Assembly (NCBI RefSeq): GCF_040807025.1
Contig: NC_090942.1
Location: 197,960,247 to 198,024,246 of the forward strand
Source: Struthio camelus
Lineage: Eukaryota; Chordata; Aves; Struthioniformes; Struthionidae
DNA: 64,000 nucleotides
Reading direction: 5' to 3'
Part shown: in pieces, positions 1 through 12,100 of the stretch
Numbering within the stretch: position 1 is the first letter of the stretch
Layout: every line of letters begins with the position of its first letter
Position numbers and translations under genes: made by a program
Notes under the pieces: generated by a model
What the model was told of the DNA's origin: nothing
Databases searched by the model: none
Seen by the model: the letters and a program-made list of their open reading frames with translations, nothing else

Positions 1-3000
1 ATTTGGTTGGAAGGGTGGAGGTAATGCATTATTACTTCCTCACATTGATGCATGTTCACAAATGTTACAAAGCCATATGTTCTACTTGAAATTGCCACTT
101 TAATCAGAATGTCTGTAGCAAATCCAGGACTTCAAGCTCATTCTTTCATTCTTCAAGCTCATCACGGCCAGTATTTGTCTGTAGTCCTCAGGGTAGGTGC
201 TACTGTGAGCTCATGACCAAGGAGTGTTGCCTGCATATCCCTATTTTGTAGGAACCACGTGGCAAATTTCATTGTTAAGCTGTAAACAGACAAAAAGAAG
301 CATCCTAGATCCACTCTTCTCTATGGCATCTTCCACTGTAAAGTTATGGTCCTTTGAGGCCTCATCTGTCCAAGGAACACTTTCAGAAAAGCTTCCAGTG
401 TCTCTAACACCATTTCTGATCTACCAGTGATGATGACCTTTAGAAATGCTAATATTAATAAAACCATTTTCTTTCTCTCTTTTTGATTTTCAGGTCCCTA
501 AAAATTTCCCAGGGTGTCAGAGATTCCGCCATAGAGGTGACAGACAGTCAGTTTGCTTGTCCTAATTCCTTTCATGGGCCCCTTAGATATAGTTCATAGC
601 CATCTGGGGACCCATGAGCACAGCACGGGGCCCACTGTTTCGTGCGTTGCCGCGTTAAACACCGTCTCATTGAGTCTTACTCAGATTATGGGCAGCTCGC
701 AAACTAGCTGCAGCCAGTGCTGCTCACATCAGCAGAGCTAAGGCACTATGAGCACATCAGTGTTTTATCTTCCTTTAGCATAAACAGGTTTGATGAGTAT
801 GAGTCTTTCAGAAAAGATTTTTGCCCACTGGGTGTTAAATGTCTGTCTTTTTCTAATTGTCTGCTAATTGGCAAAGAAGCTAATCCCACTTATTATCAAA
901 ATTCTTTCTCCAGAGAAAACTCAGCTGAAAGTTTCATAAGTTCTTTTTCCTCATCCCTATTAATTTAAAAAATCGTTCCAGTATCGTTTGGTAGCTATCA
1001 CCTAAGGACGTGTTCTGTTTGAGTTAATCGTGTCCTTCAAGGTTATCTGTGATCTGTTTGAAAGTGCCTTAGCCAGCATCTTGCTTTCTGTCTTAATTAG
1101 TTATTACTGCCCTAAAATTGTCACTTACCATAGGCATTTGTACTGACCTCTCAAATTAATATCACCCAAGAAATTGAAAGTGGAAGGAACCTATTCGGTC
1201 CCCTTTTCTATCCTCCTAAGTGTTATTCATGGTGTGTGGTAGAGAACCCAAGTGTAGGATATGATTAAGAGCACAGCAGTTAACTTGTCTTTGAAATGTA
1301 AATACAATTAATTAGTATACCTGCCTTCCCCCAGGATCTGTCCTTGTCTGCTTCTTCCTTCTTTCCTCTTTCTTCCCTTTGGTTAGACTATTCCTTCCCT
1401 TCCCACACAAGACTGAAAATAACATTTTATAGAGGGATTCCAAGTGGCAAAAAGAACAGAAAATTATTAATAGATTTCTCAAAATGTTTGCTTTACTAGC
1501 ATGCTGTTCAGTTCTCATTGTGACTAGGATTATGATAAGTGTCACGTCTCTAATTTAGCACATACAGATCATTTCACACGAACACACTATTGCAAGTTAA
1601 AAAAAAAAAAAAAAGAGTTCCAGTTTGCTTACAGAGTCATTTCATTTAAACCCATGTTGACAACAGTTAGCTACAGTGTCCACTCACTGGCTGTCACAAA
1701 CTTCCAAATAACAGTACTGCATTTAATTCAGTGAAGTAGAGAGTCCTGGGAAAGAAAACGTCTTAGGAGAAGCACTCGGCCATTTCCACTAAGCCTGCCA
1801 AGAGAGGGAGCAGTAGATCTTCATGTCCCAGCCCTCAACTGCCTAGACCCAAACTCTCCTATTTATATTTATAAATGTATACAGTGGCACGAAAGAAGGT
1901 TAAAAATACCCAAGAAAGGTATTTTAAAAGTAAGCCATGCCAGAGCTGTCATATTGGAATGCAAACAGGAAAGGCACCTTCTACAAAACCAGTCTTCTAG
2001 TAAAATACAGGCTTCCTCCTGATAAAGCTCAGAAGCTTTTTTTTTCCCCACCAACCCTCTCTCCTCACCCCCATATTCAGGCAGCTCTACACAGCTTTGT
2101 ACAAAACCAATTGAGAATATCTTCTGTTGCACCCTGATGATCGACTGCATCTTCAAACACAAAAACTTTAAAGCACAAGACTGCTCCATTTCAATGTGCA
2201 GAAGAGTTGAGCAAATGTGGCAGAGGACCAGCACAGCTGAACAGGGTACTCCTGGCAGAGCTCAAATGCAAAAAGGAAGGTTCCAGTTAGAAGTTTTTAG
2301 AAATTACAAAATTAAGAAAAAAAAATCACTGTGAGGGCAGTCAAATAGTGGCATGGGTTGCCCAGAGAGTTTGTGGGAACTCTGTCCTTAAACCTGAACT
2401 GGCAAAGCACAAGCAGCCTGAGCTGGGCCTTCTTGGAGCAGAGGATAAGGAAAGGTGACCTCCCAGGGTCCCCGCCAGCCTAAGGGATTAGGTGACTCTG
2501 TGACGATCAGTGCTGCATCAGGAAGGGAGGACCTCGAGTGCCTTCCCTCTGGCACTGGCTGTGTGGGCTCAGGGCCACCTAGAGAAAGTGCAAGTGAGGG
2601 CTGCCCCCTTCTCCAGAAGGGCCATGGGGAGAGGTTGCCAACAGGCCTGCTGGGAAGCATTGCCAAGACCTGTTCCCCCCCAGTCCCCAAACCTTGTCAC
2701 CCTGGCCTGTCCATCACCCAGCTATGGCTAACCCCAGGCACCCACACTGTGCCTGATCCAGCACCTGACATGGTTTCCCAGCTTGAGCTTTAGATCCACC
2801 TCTTAGACTTGCCTCACGGTTTGGACACTCAGTGGTACCATCACTCCTCTGCGTGCCATGAATTTTGGTTGCCAGCTCCCCTCCCTTTGCAGCTCAGCCT
2901 GCCCTTGCTGCTCCCTGACACACCATGGAAAGACTTCCTTCCCTCCATTCATATATATTTTTCTTCCATCTTCCTGTTCTGCATTAAGGGTCCAGCCAGA

Positions 3001-3292
3001 GTGGGTTTTGGAAAACATGGCCTCTGTCCCAGCTCTTGAAAATGAGAAGCAGGCTGCAGACCCTGGCTTTCATAGGAAGGATTAATGAATGGCTGTGGCT
3101 GACAAGCTGCACTCAGGCTGGGAAGAGAGCAGGTACATGGAGGAGACAGGCAAAAAACGGAAGCTGTGGTGCTGCGTTTGAATTACAACTACGAGACAGT
3201 AACTAGCTCAGTGACCATCATTTTTGGAAGTTATAGTCAATTTGCCCTTTTAGGGCTATTTTAGGAGATTCTTGGGTTCCTGTTCACCTCAA

Positions 3293-3312
3293 AACCAACC
3301 AACCAACCAACC
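3293..3312 (+). repeat. (AACC)n microsatellite
   Basis: Five perfect copies of AACC are seen. Confidence 0.95.
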
Positions 3313-3926
3313 ATTTGTTTCCTCAAAACACAGCCATTTAGACCACTGATTGAGCAAACCCCACAAGAGTTTCAAAGGAACAGCAGTCACATAAAGGACT
3401 ATGACGGACACATTCCTGATGAAGTACTTTATTGTATCAAAGGCAAACGTTTCTCCTGATGCAGTAAAGCAGACATTTCTGAGCTGCAGCTACATTTCTC
3501 TTGCCAAGCCACCCATACATATTGCTATTAGACCAAGAGTAAGCATGCTCCCAGCGCCGTGTTACTGGTCGGAAGCAGAGGACAGCAAGGTTGGCTGTTG
3601 CTGTACATTTTAGATAATATTACATAGTGCCTTGTTCCTAAGACAGGCCAGTGGTGAACAGACTGATATCTACGACCCAGGACAGGGCTAAGGAACAGCA
3701 CTAATTGTCAGGATGTAAGGGGTTATGGGTTCACACATGGTTCAGTAGTGTCAGTTTGATTTTGACAATGGAAGTGGTAGTAAAGCACTTCAGGCTTCTT
3801 CTGCTTACATCATCTTTTGTCTCACTCATATTTAAGACCCATCAAATCCATCCCCACTGAAATACTGACTGGAATATTATTGACTCAAAGACTACTGAAA
3901 CAGAGTATACAATCTGTATTAAAAAG

Positions 3927-3932
<6 letters not shown>

Positions 3933-3985
<53 letters not shown>
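3933..3985 (+). repeat. (GA)n microsatellite
   Basis: This is about 26 uninterrupted copies of AG. A short open frame running through it is an artefact of the repeat. Confidence 0.97.
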
Positions 3986-3987
<2 letters not shown>

Positions 3988-6900
3988 AGGTTAAGGCTGA
4001 GATGTGCTAGTTAATTTGGACAGAACAATTTCAATTTTCATGACCAAAAAAAATTCCTTGGGCTACTGAAGTTAACAACAAACTCCTTAATCTTAATGAA
4101 GTTGTGATGAAAATAACTAATTCTTGACATGCAACATGCATGATATGCTAATGATTAGCCTGCAGGGCACATTCAACAACAGAGGTTTATCTTGCATACT
4201 AACATTTATTTTTAATATGGAGGGAAAGAATGTAAAGATCAAGAGAAACAGTTAGACTTTCAAGAACCAGAAGCACATTTCACTGTCATCTTAAGCAGAC
4301 TGCAACTTTGGGTTTTCTGTTGTGGGTCACTGATTGAAATCTAATGCAGTAAATTCATGCAGCACTAATTGTTAGTACAGGCAAAAAATGCTTAAGCAAG
4401 AAGGATTAAAGATTGCTCAGGCATACCAGAGCTCTTTCCAACAAGACAAATTACACCTATTATTTTATATCAATGAACTGTAATAATCTTGAATTTCCTG
4501 CACTGGAAGGAAAATTTGTGATAATGAACTCTTCTCTTATCTACCTTACCTTCTAACCTGTAATAATCAGGGTGCCTTTTTGGTAGACATGGGGAAATTT
4601 CTCATGTCAGCACTGCTCCTATGAACTTATTAAATAAAATACCTTTAAACCTTCCACTCAGATCATATTTTTATTATGATTAATGCTCTGAGTAGTTCTA
4701 TGTACTTTACCTCAGATGCCTGAGAAGACTGATTTTAAAAATTTTCAATATTTCTCACAGGAGTTAACACAGACACAGGGAATAAAGAGGTCTGAATTCA
4801 TCTTTCACCCTTTGCACAGATGATTTTTTCAGAACAAGGGAAGTTTTAAATAGAATAGTTGCTGGTTTTAGTTTCGTGATTTTTTTTTTTTCCCAAAAAA
4901 ATCATTTTCACCTCTGGCTTTCAATGCTAGCACAAAAGTGACTCCTCTGCCCCCTGTTAGACTTGTTCAGTGCTTAAGTCCCACCCGGGTAGAAGTAGCT
5001 TGAAGTTTTCATTTTGATCTAGCAGGAGGTAATGCTGGATAAAAGCAAGGGTAATCCTCTCAGCATGCAACTCAGAAGCAATTCTAAGCACATCTCAAAA
5101 GATGAAATCAGCTGAAGCAGCGGATCATCTAGAAGTTGGTCCTGTGCTATTCAGTGTTTAAAAGTGTATTTGCACTGCCTCTCCCACTTGATCTGTGAAA
5201 GAGAGCAGGTGTGCACTGTTCAGCATAGGCCCAACACACCCACTGTGGCTGGGATGTGGCACACCTACAAGCTGTGCAGGCAGCCTGTGCCACTCCACGA
5301 GGCCATTGCTTACTGTAAAAGGAGAACCTGAGTCTGGTAAAAGGCTTATACGGTGCTGTTACGCGGTAGCCTCAAAGGGGAAAATGGTCAAAAACAAGGA
5401 TGAGATGGAGCAGAAGTCTTGATAATTACCCATTTTTTGGAGGGACGCAACTCATAGTTTCAAAACTACCAGGGACAGGAAAGTACGGGATATAGTTACA
5501 GAGTTCCTTGGAAAGAGGAAGAAACCATGAACTTGATATGGCTGAAAGTGAGCCAGCAGTGGAAATCTGAGGTGTGAAGAATTGTGTGACGTTTGGGAAG
5601 CCGCACTGAAGGAACTCTCACCCTTGATTAAAGATGGAACGACAGGCCAGTGATTCTTGAACTTTACAGAGCTGCACTTGCTTGGTAAACTTGGGACTTC
5701 CTTTTCCCTGACATTATCCCTCTCTAGCCTGCCACAAACCTCCAGGCACTTGACAGTAGCGCCTCTGTCCCTTAACTGAAACAATATAACCAATCTATTC
5801 TTACACCAACACATACACCTTACAGTCCAATTTCCTATCCAGCTCAACTTGTTGCATTCCTTTACAGCGAGTACCACATCTTCTAGCCCCTTCTCACTGA
5901 TGCTTTTCAGACCCAAGAGCCATCTTTGCTCAAGTGCCTGTACTCTAGATGTCTTCAGGACCTTCCCACATGAATAGCAGTCTCCCTAGACATTTGTTTC
6001 TACTTTTCAGAACTACTTAATTCTGGGTAAGCCTGGATTTAATCAAATTCAAAGCTACCCCTCACGCTGTTACAGCCAACCTGCTCATACGTCACCTCTG
6101 TCATTCCTGTCTCTCAATGCACAACATGAGGGAAGGGATGGCACAAACCACTGCTTTCTCCAGCATGGCCCTGGCACAATGCTCCATGTTACCTCAAAGC
6201 TAGTCAAAAGGGAAAGCAGCATCTAAGAAGGCTGTCCTCTAAGGAGGCATTCCCCAGAAGTACAACATTTAATAATCATAATGGATACTAAAGCAATTCT
6301 TCCCTCAAGAACTACTGTAGGGAGGGGGAAGTGTGTGTGGACACTTAGCAGACACTGCCCCCATGTATTTGAGTTTGGGTGTTCCGTGCTGTGGAAAGAT
6401 GAAGAGGTAGGAGCAGGATAACATCATTAACAGAGGGAAATGACAGCTTTCTGGAACAGTGATAGTCATTTCATCCATCCGTAATGCCTGATCGTTACCC
6501 CATTTTTCCATCCCTGATTGATCTTGATTCACCTGAGGAAGAGCACACTAAAAATGAAATAGTTCAAGAAGAGGCAGCAAGAACAGCTACACAAAAATTT
6601 ATATTGGGTGTTCAGTCTTCTAGACAAAACAGCTGAGATATTTTGCAACAGTATCCCCTTCACCTGACAAACTTGTGATCCTGTTCCTGCCTCTCCATCC
6701 ACATCAATACTGTCCCTGCATATTTGCATTGTATTCCTATAGAGAAAGAAAATGCGTCACCATCCACTGAACTCAAATGCTTCAACTATAAGAATGACAG
6801 TGGTTCACATAGTATGGTGTTAAACTATGAGTGACAGAACTTTGAAACGAGAGAGAAGCGAGGGAGAGCAGAAAGGTGGTATAACTCTTGGAGAGCAGGG

Positions 6901-8065
6901 CAGAGAGACACAGAGGCAGTTTTTGTGAAGCTTTCCAGTAGTCCAGGATGCCGTTCATATCCTCTCCTGGCACCCATTCCAAGGACAGATGATTAAAAGA
7001 AATAACGGGCAAAGACTTTTAAATGGTGTCACCCACCATCATCATCACATTCTCTACTTATAATAGGCAAAAAGTGAAATATTTTGTTTGGCTTTTGAAA
7101 ACAAGCCGACAGACCAGGCTCCTGAAACAGCAGGCAATTGGTACTTGTGTCCTCCTCTGCCATTCTTGTGCTCCTTCTTGTAATGGAAAACAATTTAAAC
7201 CTTCATTTCCACTATGTTGACTCTGCTAAGTTAATCTATCTCAGAATTGACTCTACTGATAAAATAGTGGTTTTTCAAGATCTCTGACAGTCATCAGGTT
7301 GCACTCTGACAAACTACCAGTGCTGTGGATTTGAGGGGGAGGGAAGATGGTAGAGAAAGTCCATCTTCTAGACTTCTTCAGTTTCAAGGAGACCAGCTAA
7401 AATAAAGAGGGACAGGGAAAGGATATGAGAATGACGTTAGAGCATGAAGTAGCTGTCTCTGAGAATGAATCTGAAGGCACACTGTGTATTAACAACCTGC
7501 AGATGGTTAATTTCCAAGAGAATGGGAATGACACTAGGTCTTCGAGAAGGATTAATGCTGCCTTTTAAAAATTATAGAAGGATGACAGAGTTATTACCAA
7601 GTAGTGAGATTCCTTCCATATCAATTACTAGAGACAAGCCCCTAGACTGCAAGCAAATACCATTATGCATAAACTAGCTCTGACTCAGTCCCCAAACACT
7701 CAGACCCATTCCTGCTTGGAAAAAAAAGGGAGGGGGGGAGGAGGAGGTTGGGAAACAGTATTCCATTCAAAAAGAGGCTATGTAACAACAGTCTAAACGA
7801 GCACAGGGAAAGTGACAAATGGCACTGATTTGATCTTTTCTAGGGTACCACAGTATATAGACATAACATGCGGAAGACTTTCGGCCTAAGTTGGTGTAGG
7901 TACTTTACTTCAGTGGCTCTCTGAAGATTTACACTAGGGGTAAGTATGTCCCACCTTTCTAAAAGCCAGTCTATATCAAAGTAACCAAATACACTATGCC
8001 TTTGATTCCCTTCAGGGTGTAATGCTAATTCAGTGCTTCCTTTTTTTTCCCCTACTCTTTTATAA

Positions 8066-8071
8066 TTTATT
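8066..8071 (-). terminator. Candidate RFC3 polyadenylation signal AATAAA
   Basis: The plus strand reads tttatt, which is AATAAA on the RFC3 strand. It is the first canonical hexamer after the stop codon. It would be refuted by transcript ends lying elsewhere. Confidence 0.45.
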
Positions 8072-8920
8072 CTGCTACTGTTAACAAATACTTTTCACCT
8101 CTTAAAAATGAGGTGTAAAACAGATTTTAAAAGTTTAAACAACAGTCAGGTTTGAAGCAAAAGTCAAAGGAAAAAGAGTCTTTACATGAACAGCACTATA
8201 TACATTGAGGTGAACATGGAAGTGTCAGCTGGCAAGTTGCCTTGCTTTGTATGGCTATATTTCTTCTAAACAAAAAAATTGTATGACATCAAATTGATTT
8301 ATAAGTAATACAAAACTATTACTCATCCACAATTTCAATGCAACCACCTATAAACAAGATTTAAAAAAAAATATTTGGTGTCAGCACTCTGCAAAGATAC
8401 ATTGTGAGTGTTGGGGAAAAGTTTTTCAGGTGGCTTTTTTTTTTTTGCACCTCAAAAACCTTTAAACAAACAATGAGATGTATAAATAAGTAGGCAGGAC
8501 ATAAATGCTCACATTGGAACTTACCACAACATGGAAAAAATCATCTTTTGCTTGAGCAATCAAAAAGCAGCACATAGCATTTATGTTCTTTCTTGAAGTG
8601 AACTAACACATAGTGCAGACTATGATCTCATACATCTTCCGAAGCAACTTCTTGTCCTTCTGAAAGGCTAGCACAAAAAAGCTGAACACATTTTCTACGG
8701 CTCTAAAGATGAATTTGCTGCCTTTTTAAACAATTCATCTAGTTTCTAAAGCTGAGCAAACACTGTTCTTTAGTTCACTGTGTTTTATATTAATAGCAAA
8801 ATAAAATATTTGTCTTTGAACTAAGCCCGCTTGCATCAATCACGGACAAGTAGGTCATGTTGTTAGCAAAGCTGTTAGTATCATGACATAGCCTACTATA
8901 TACAACTTTCAGTATCAGTG
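8066..8920 (-). other. RFC3: Probable RFC3 3' UTR
   Basis: The stretch downstream of the TAA is AT-rich and lacks coding signals. It contains no AATAAA on the minus strand until the one at 8066-8071, so a 3' UTR of about 850 bases is the simplest reading. The true cleavage site cannot be seen from sequence alone, and a nearer variant signal is possible. Confidence 0.55.
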
Positions 8921-9112
8921 TTAGAACATCATGTCTTCTAGTCCATCCTCCATAAACTTCTTGTAAATTGCCATAAACTTTGCCACAAACGCTTCCAAAT
9001 GATAAATGGCTTTGCTGCCCAATTGCAGACGGTGTTCATAGAAGGCTGCCATCTGTGCAACTTCTCCTTTCAATTGTCCATCACAGTTATTTAGAAGTTC
9101 TGACAGGAGGCC
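8921..9112 (-). CDS. RFC3: RFC3 exon 9 (coding part), residues 294-356 and stop
   Basis: It encodes [40 protein letters not shown] and [20 protein letters not shown] then MMF and TAA (complement TTA at 8921-8923). The acceptor is CTTTTAG. The C-terminus is intact, so the protein reaches full family length. Confidence 0.97.
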   Translation of the reverse strand, partial: GLLSELLNNCDGQLKGEVAQMAAFYEHRLQLGSKAIYHLEAFVAKFMAIYKKFMEDGLEDMMF

Positions 9113-12100
9113 CTAAAAGGGGAAAAACAGGACAGTGTTAGAAAAATTATATACTTTTTGATAAGGGGCATAACCTCATTTTTCTAAAAATAGCCAAGCA
9201 AGAATCATCAGTCTGAATTTCAGCTTGCTTGAGAATTGAACAGAAAAGAAGTTCAAGAATTATTACACCACCCATCTGACAGAGCTAGACTTTTGGAGTT
9301 TTGTTTCTTCAGAAGCTTCTTTCAGGGTAAATTCCTCAGGTCAAAACAAAAGTTACCTGTTGTACTCTTAGATGAGAAAACAAAGAAACAAAAACATATA
9401 ATTGAACTATTTCTGCCTTAATAAAGCAAATAAATTAACCTTAGACATCAGATATTATAACCTCTACTGCATGCCAGCACATGGCCCTGAAGAAACTTTG
9501 AACAAGGGAGCAAGGGTAGTAATATTATTTATTTCTGTTTGTGCTCAGTGCTGTTGTGATAGGAAACAGACAGCTTATTAATAACAGGGAAATAACAAAG
9601 TTTATATGTGTGTGTGTGTGTGTATAGACAGGCATACACAAGATACTTCACAATATTTCAGGCATTCCAAAAACCAAAAAACCCACCCTCCTCAAAAACC
9701 ACCACCCTCCTCCCCCCAAAAAAACAATTAGATCTAAGACAGTGATAAAGACATTGCAAAGTTACTCCTACTGAAACAGCTAGGATTAAGGGAGAAGTAG
9801 CTCTAGAGCATTTCAAGTTTACGAAGAGGAAGTGGGTAAAGAACATCCACCTTCATGTTGAAGATAAGAGCCTTCAAAAACAGAGCAATGCAGAATCCAC
9901 TAACCCACTGTGAGCAAAGGTTAAAGAAAAGTCTAACTACAGAAACTCTCACAAAGTAGAAGTTAACGTGACAAGAAATTTATTATCTTGCAATTATGCC
10001 TCATGGTAGTCTCTACCCAGGAGAGTTGCAAACATTAACTTTAATCTTAGTTCTGCTATAATTTTCTTCCACATCCCTTCATCCTGCCTAAAATAAAAAC
10101 ATATATGTCCCATTTGTTTACTTCTCCCAAGCAGTTTGTGTCTTTGAAGAGACGTGCTGCTCTAGCTTCTCCTTCATGGAAACTTTCCAATACGACATAG
10201 CAAATATATAATCAAAATTTAACAAAACTTTTACTAAAAAAAACCTATAAAGCCTATCTCAGACTATGGCCTGAGAAGCCTTCAGGGGGACAAAGCATGT
10301 CCTTCTTTGTTTTCAGCTATGATGATGATCTGTTCAGCTATGATGATGATCTATGATCTATGATCTGTTGGAGATCACAGAAAAAGTTTTTCATAAACTA
10401 TTTAGAGGTGTGGACAAGGAAGCTTGTGATAAAACAAGTTAGACATCTTCCAAATTCGAGAATAGATTTTTCCCACCCCCAAAATCCACACAATTCAAAG
10501 CCACGATCCAAAATATATTTAGGCATGAACATAACTAAGCACTCAGTAGGTCCACTGAACATCTCAAGTACTGAATGCTAGATATCAGTGTTTGCAGGAA
10601 CAAGGTCTTAACTTCAGCCACTGCTTCAAAGTGAACCCGAACTGTTTAGGTTACTCTAGCAGAAGTAAACAAAAAAGCACCGTGGGTTCACTCAAGTCTA
10701 TTTGGAAAGGACATACATCATCCAAACACTGAAGAAAGGTTTTTGATGTCTTTTTTTAACCCCCAAATTGAGATTGTCATACGGTTGATATCTATAACTC
10801 ATTAAGAGTCAAATAATAGCCAAATTACCTTCATAATGATCTCAGGAGGAATGCAGTGTGTTAGGAGTTCATAAAGTCGTCCACGAACCTCTAAAAGCCT
10901 GTTAGAAAATCACCACAAAAAATCAGAGGAATGTCCACAAAGCATACTATATGTGTTTTCTATAGTCATGAACTATGTTGTGGAACAAAAAAAATAAAAT
11001 AAAAAGAAAAACACCACACCTATTTTTTTTTTTTTTAAATAAGCCAAAAGCAGTACACAAGTTCACTTCACATGCTACATATCTTACCATTTTGAATAAA
11101 AGGCTGTAAGGTACATGTACTATAGCTATCACGGTCTCAGTTGATCTAGAAGCTACAAGGCTATTAGTACTGGCCTCTGGCTTGCTGCCTTTAATTCTTC
11201 TTCATCTCTAAAGTCTTACTATTCACGTCCAAGACTTGTGAGAAGTTGGCACAAAAACGATTAAAGTCAAGAATTCATTTAAGTTGCTTTTCCGTCCTGA
11301 TTGTTTACAAGTGCTGGCAAAATGATTACATGGCAGAAAATGGTGCAATTATCAATTCTCAACTTTTGATATCAGGAGGTCATCACAGGCTACAAGCCTT
11401 TAAATTAAATTCAGTAAATGACTCCTCATATAATACAAAGAGCAGGCTGAGATGGACTAATAAAAGGGGAGAAAAGGCATGTCTTGCTAAGGATAGTGAA
11501 ACAGAACAAAAAAACACCACACACACACACCTGCAACACGTTCTAAAGAAGTCACAGAGAAGCTGATAGTGCACAATTAGAGCAAAACAGACCAGAAAGT
11601 GTTCAGATTTAACCACAGAATCAAAAAAAAAAAAAATTGAAAGAGATGTAGAAGGGCCATCTACTTGTGTTTAAAGTACTCCATTGTTGCTAAGACTTTT
11701 GTCCAATTTAAAATTTCCTGCAATTTGAGCTTATTATTTTTGAGCCTTCCCACCAGGGACATGAACAAAACTATTCCTTTCGTCTACAAATCTTTATTCT
11801 TCCCATTCTGTTCTCCTTAGGCTAAGCCTCATTCTTTCCATACAGGTAATGTTCTCCAGAACTCTGATTCTTTTTGGCAGTCTCCTCCAGATTCTCAGTT
11901 TGCCTAAAACATCTCAATGCAACGCTCAAAACTGGATATAGCATTCCAAAAGAAGCCTTACTAATGCTGCATAAACAGCAGAGACTTACTCCACTGTCAC
12001 ACAGTCTGCTTTTCTACTCTTGTAGAGAAAGTAAACTTAGTGAATTACAAATACATAATGCTAACTCACCTTCAACCTGTATTCAACTAAAAACTCTAGC

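Larger units (their letters stand above)
1..8065. other. Intergenic DNA downstream of RFC3
   Basis: I see no gene. Short open frames on both strands, the longest being 154 codons at 5452-5916 on the minus strand, show no recognisable domain. Two microsatellites are listed separately. In human the next gene on this side is NBEA, far away (established synteny), so a gene-poor tract is expected. Confidence 0.6.
9113..10828 (-). other. RFC3 intron 8
   Basis: The intron is 1716 bases with a GTAATT donor and a CTTTTAG acceptor. It holds a short (TG)n run at 9607-9623 and a 21-base tandem duplication at 10312-10368. No gene is seen. Confidence 0.9.

Noticed and set aside
1-30. ttggttggaaggg at the window start, resembling an antisense CR1 3' end
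   Set aside because: Only about a dozen bases match and the following sequence does not continue the CR1 pattern.
3817-4014. Open frame with a long Arg-Glu repeat
   Set aside because: It is simply the translation of the (GA)n microsatellite.
5452-5916. A 154-codon minus-strand open frame downstream of RFC3
   Set aside because: No recognised domain, no splice or promoter context, and a composition like its non-coding flanks; likely chance.
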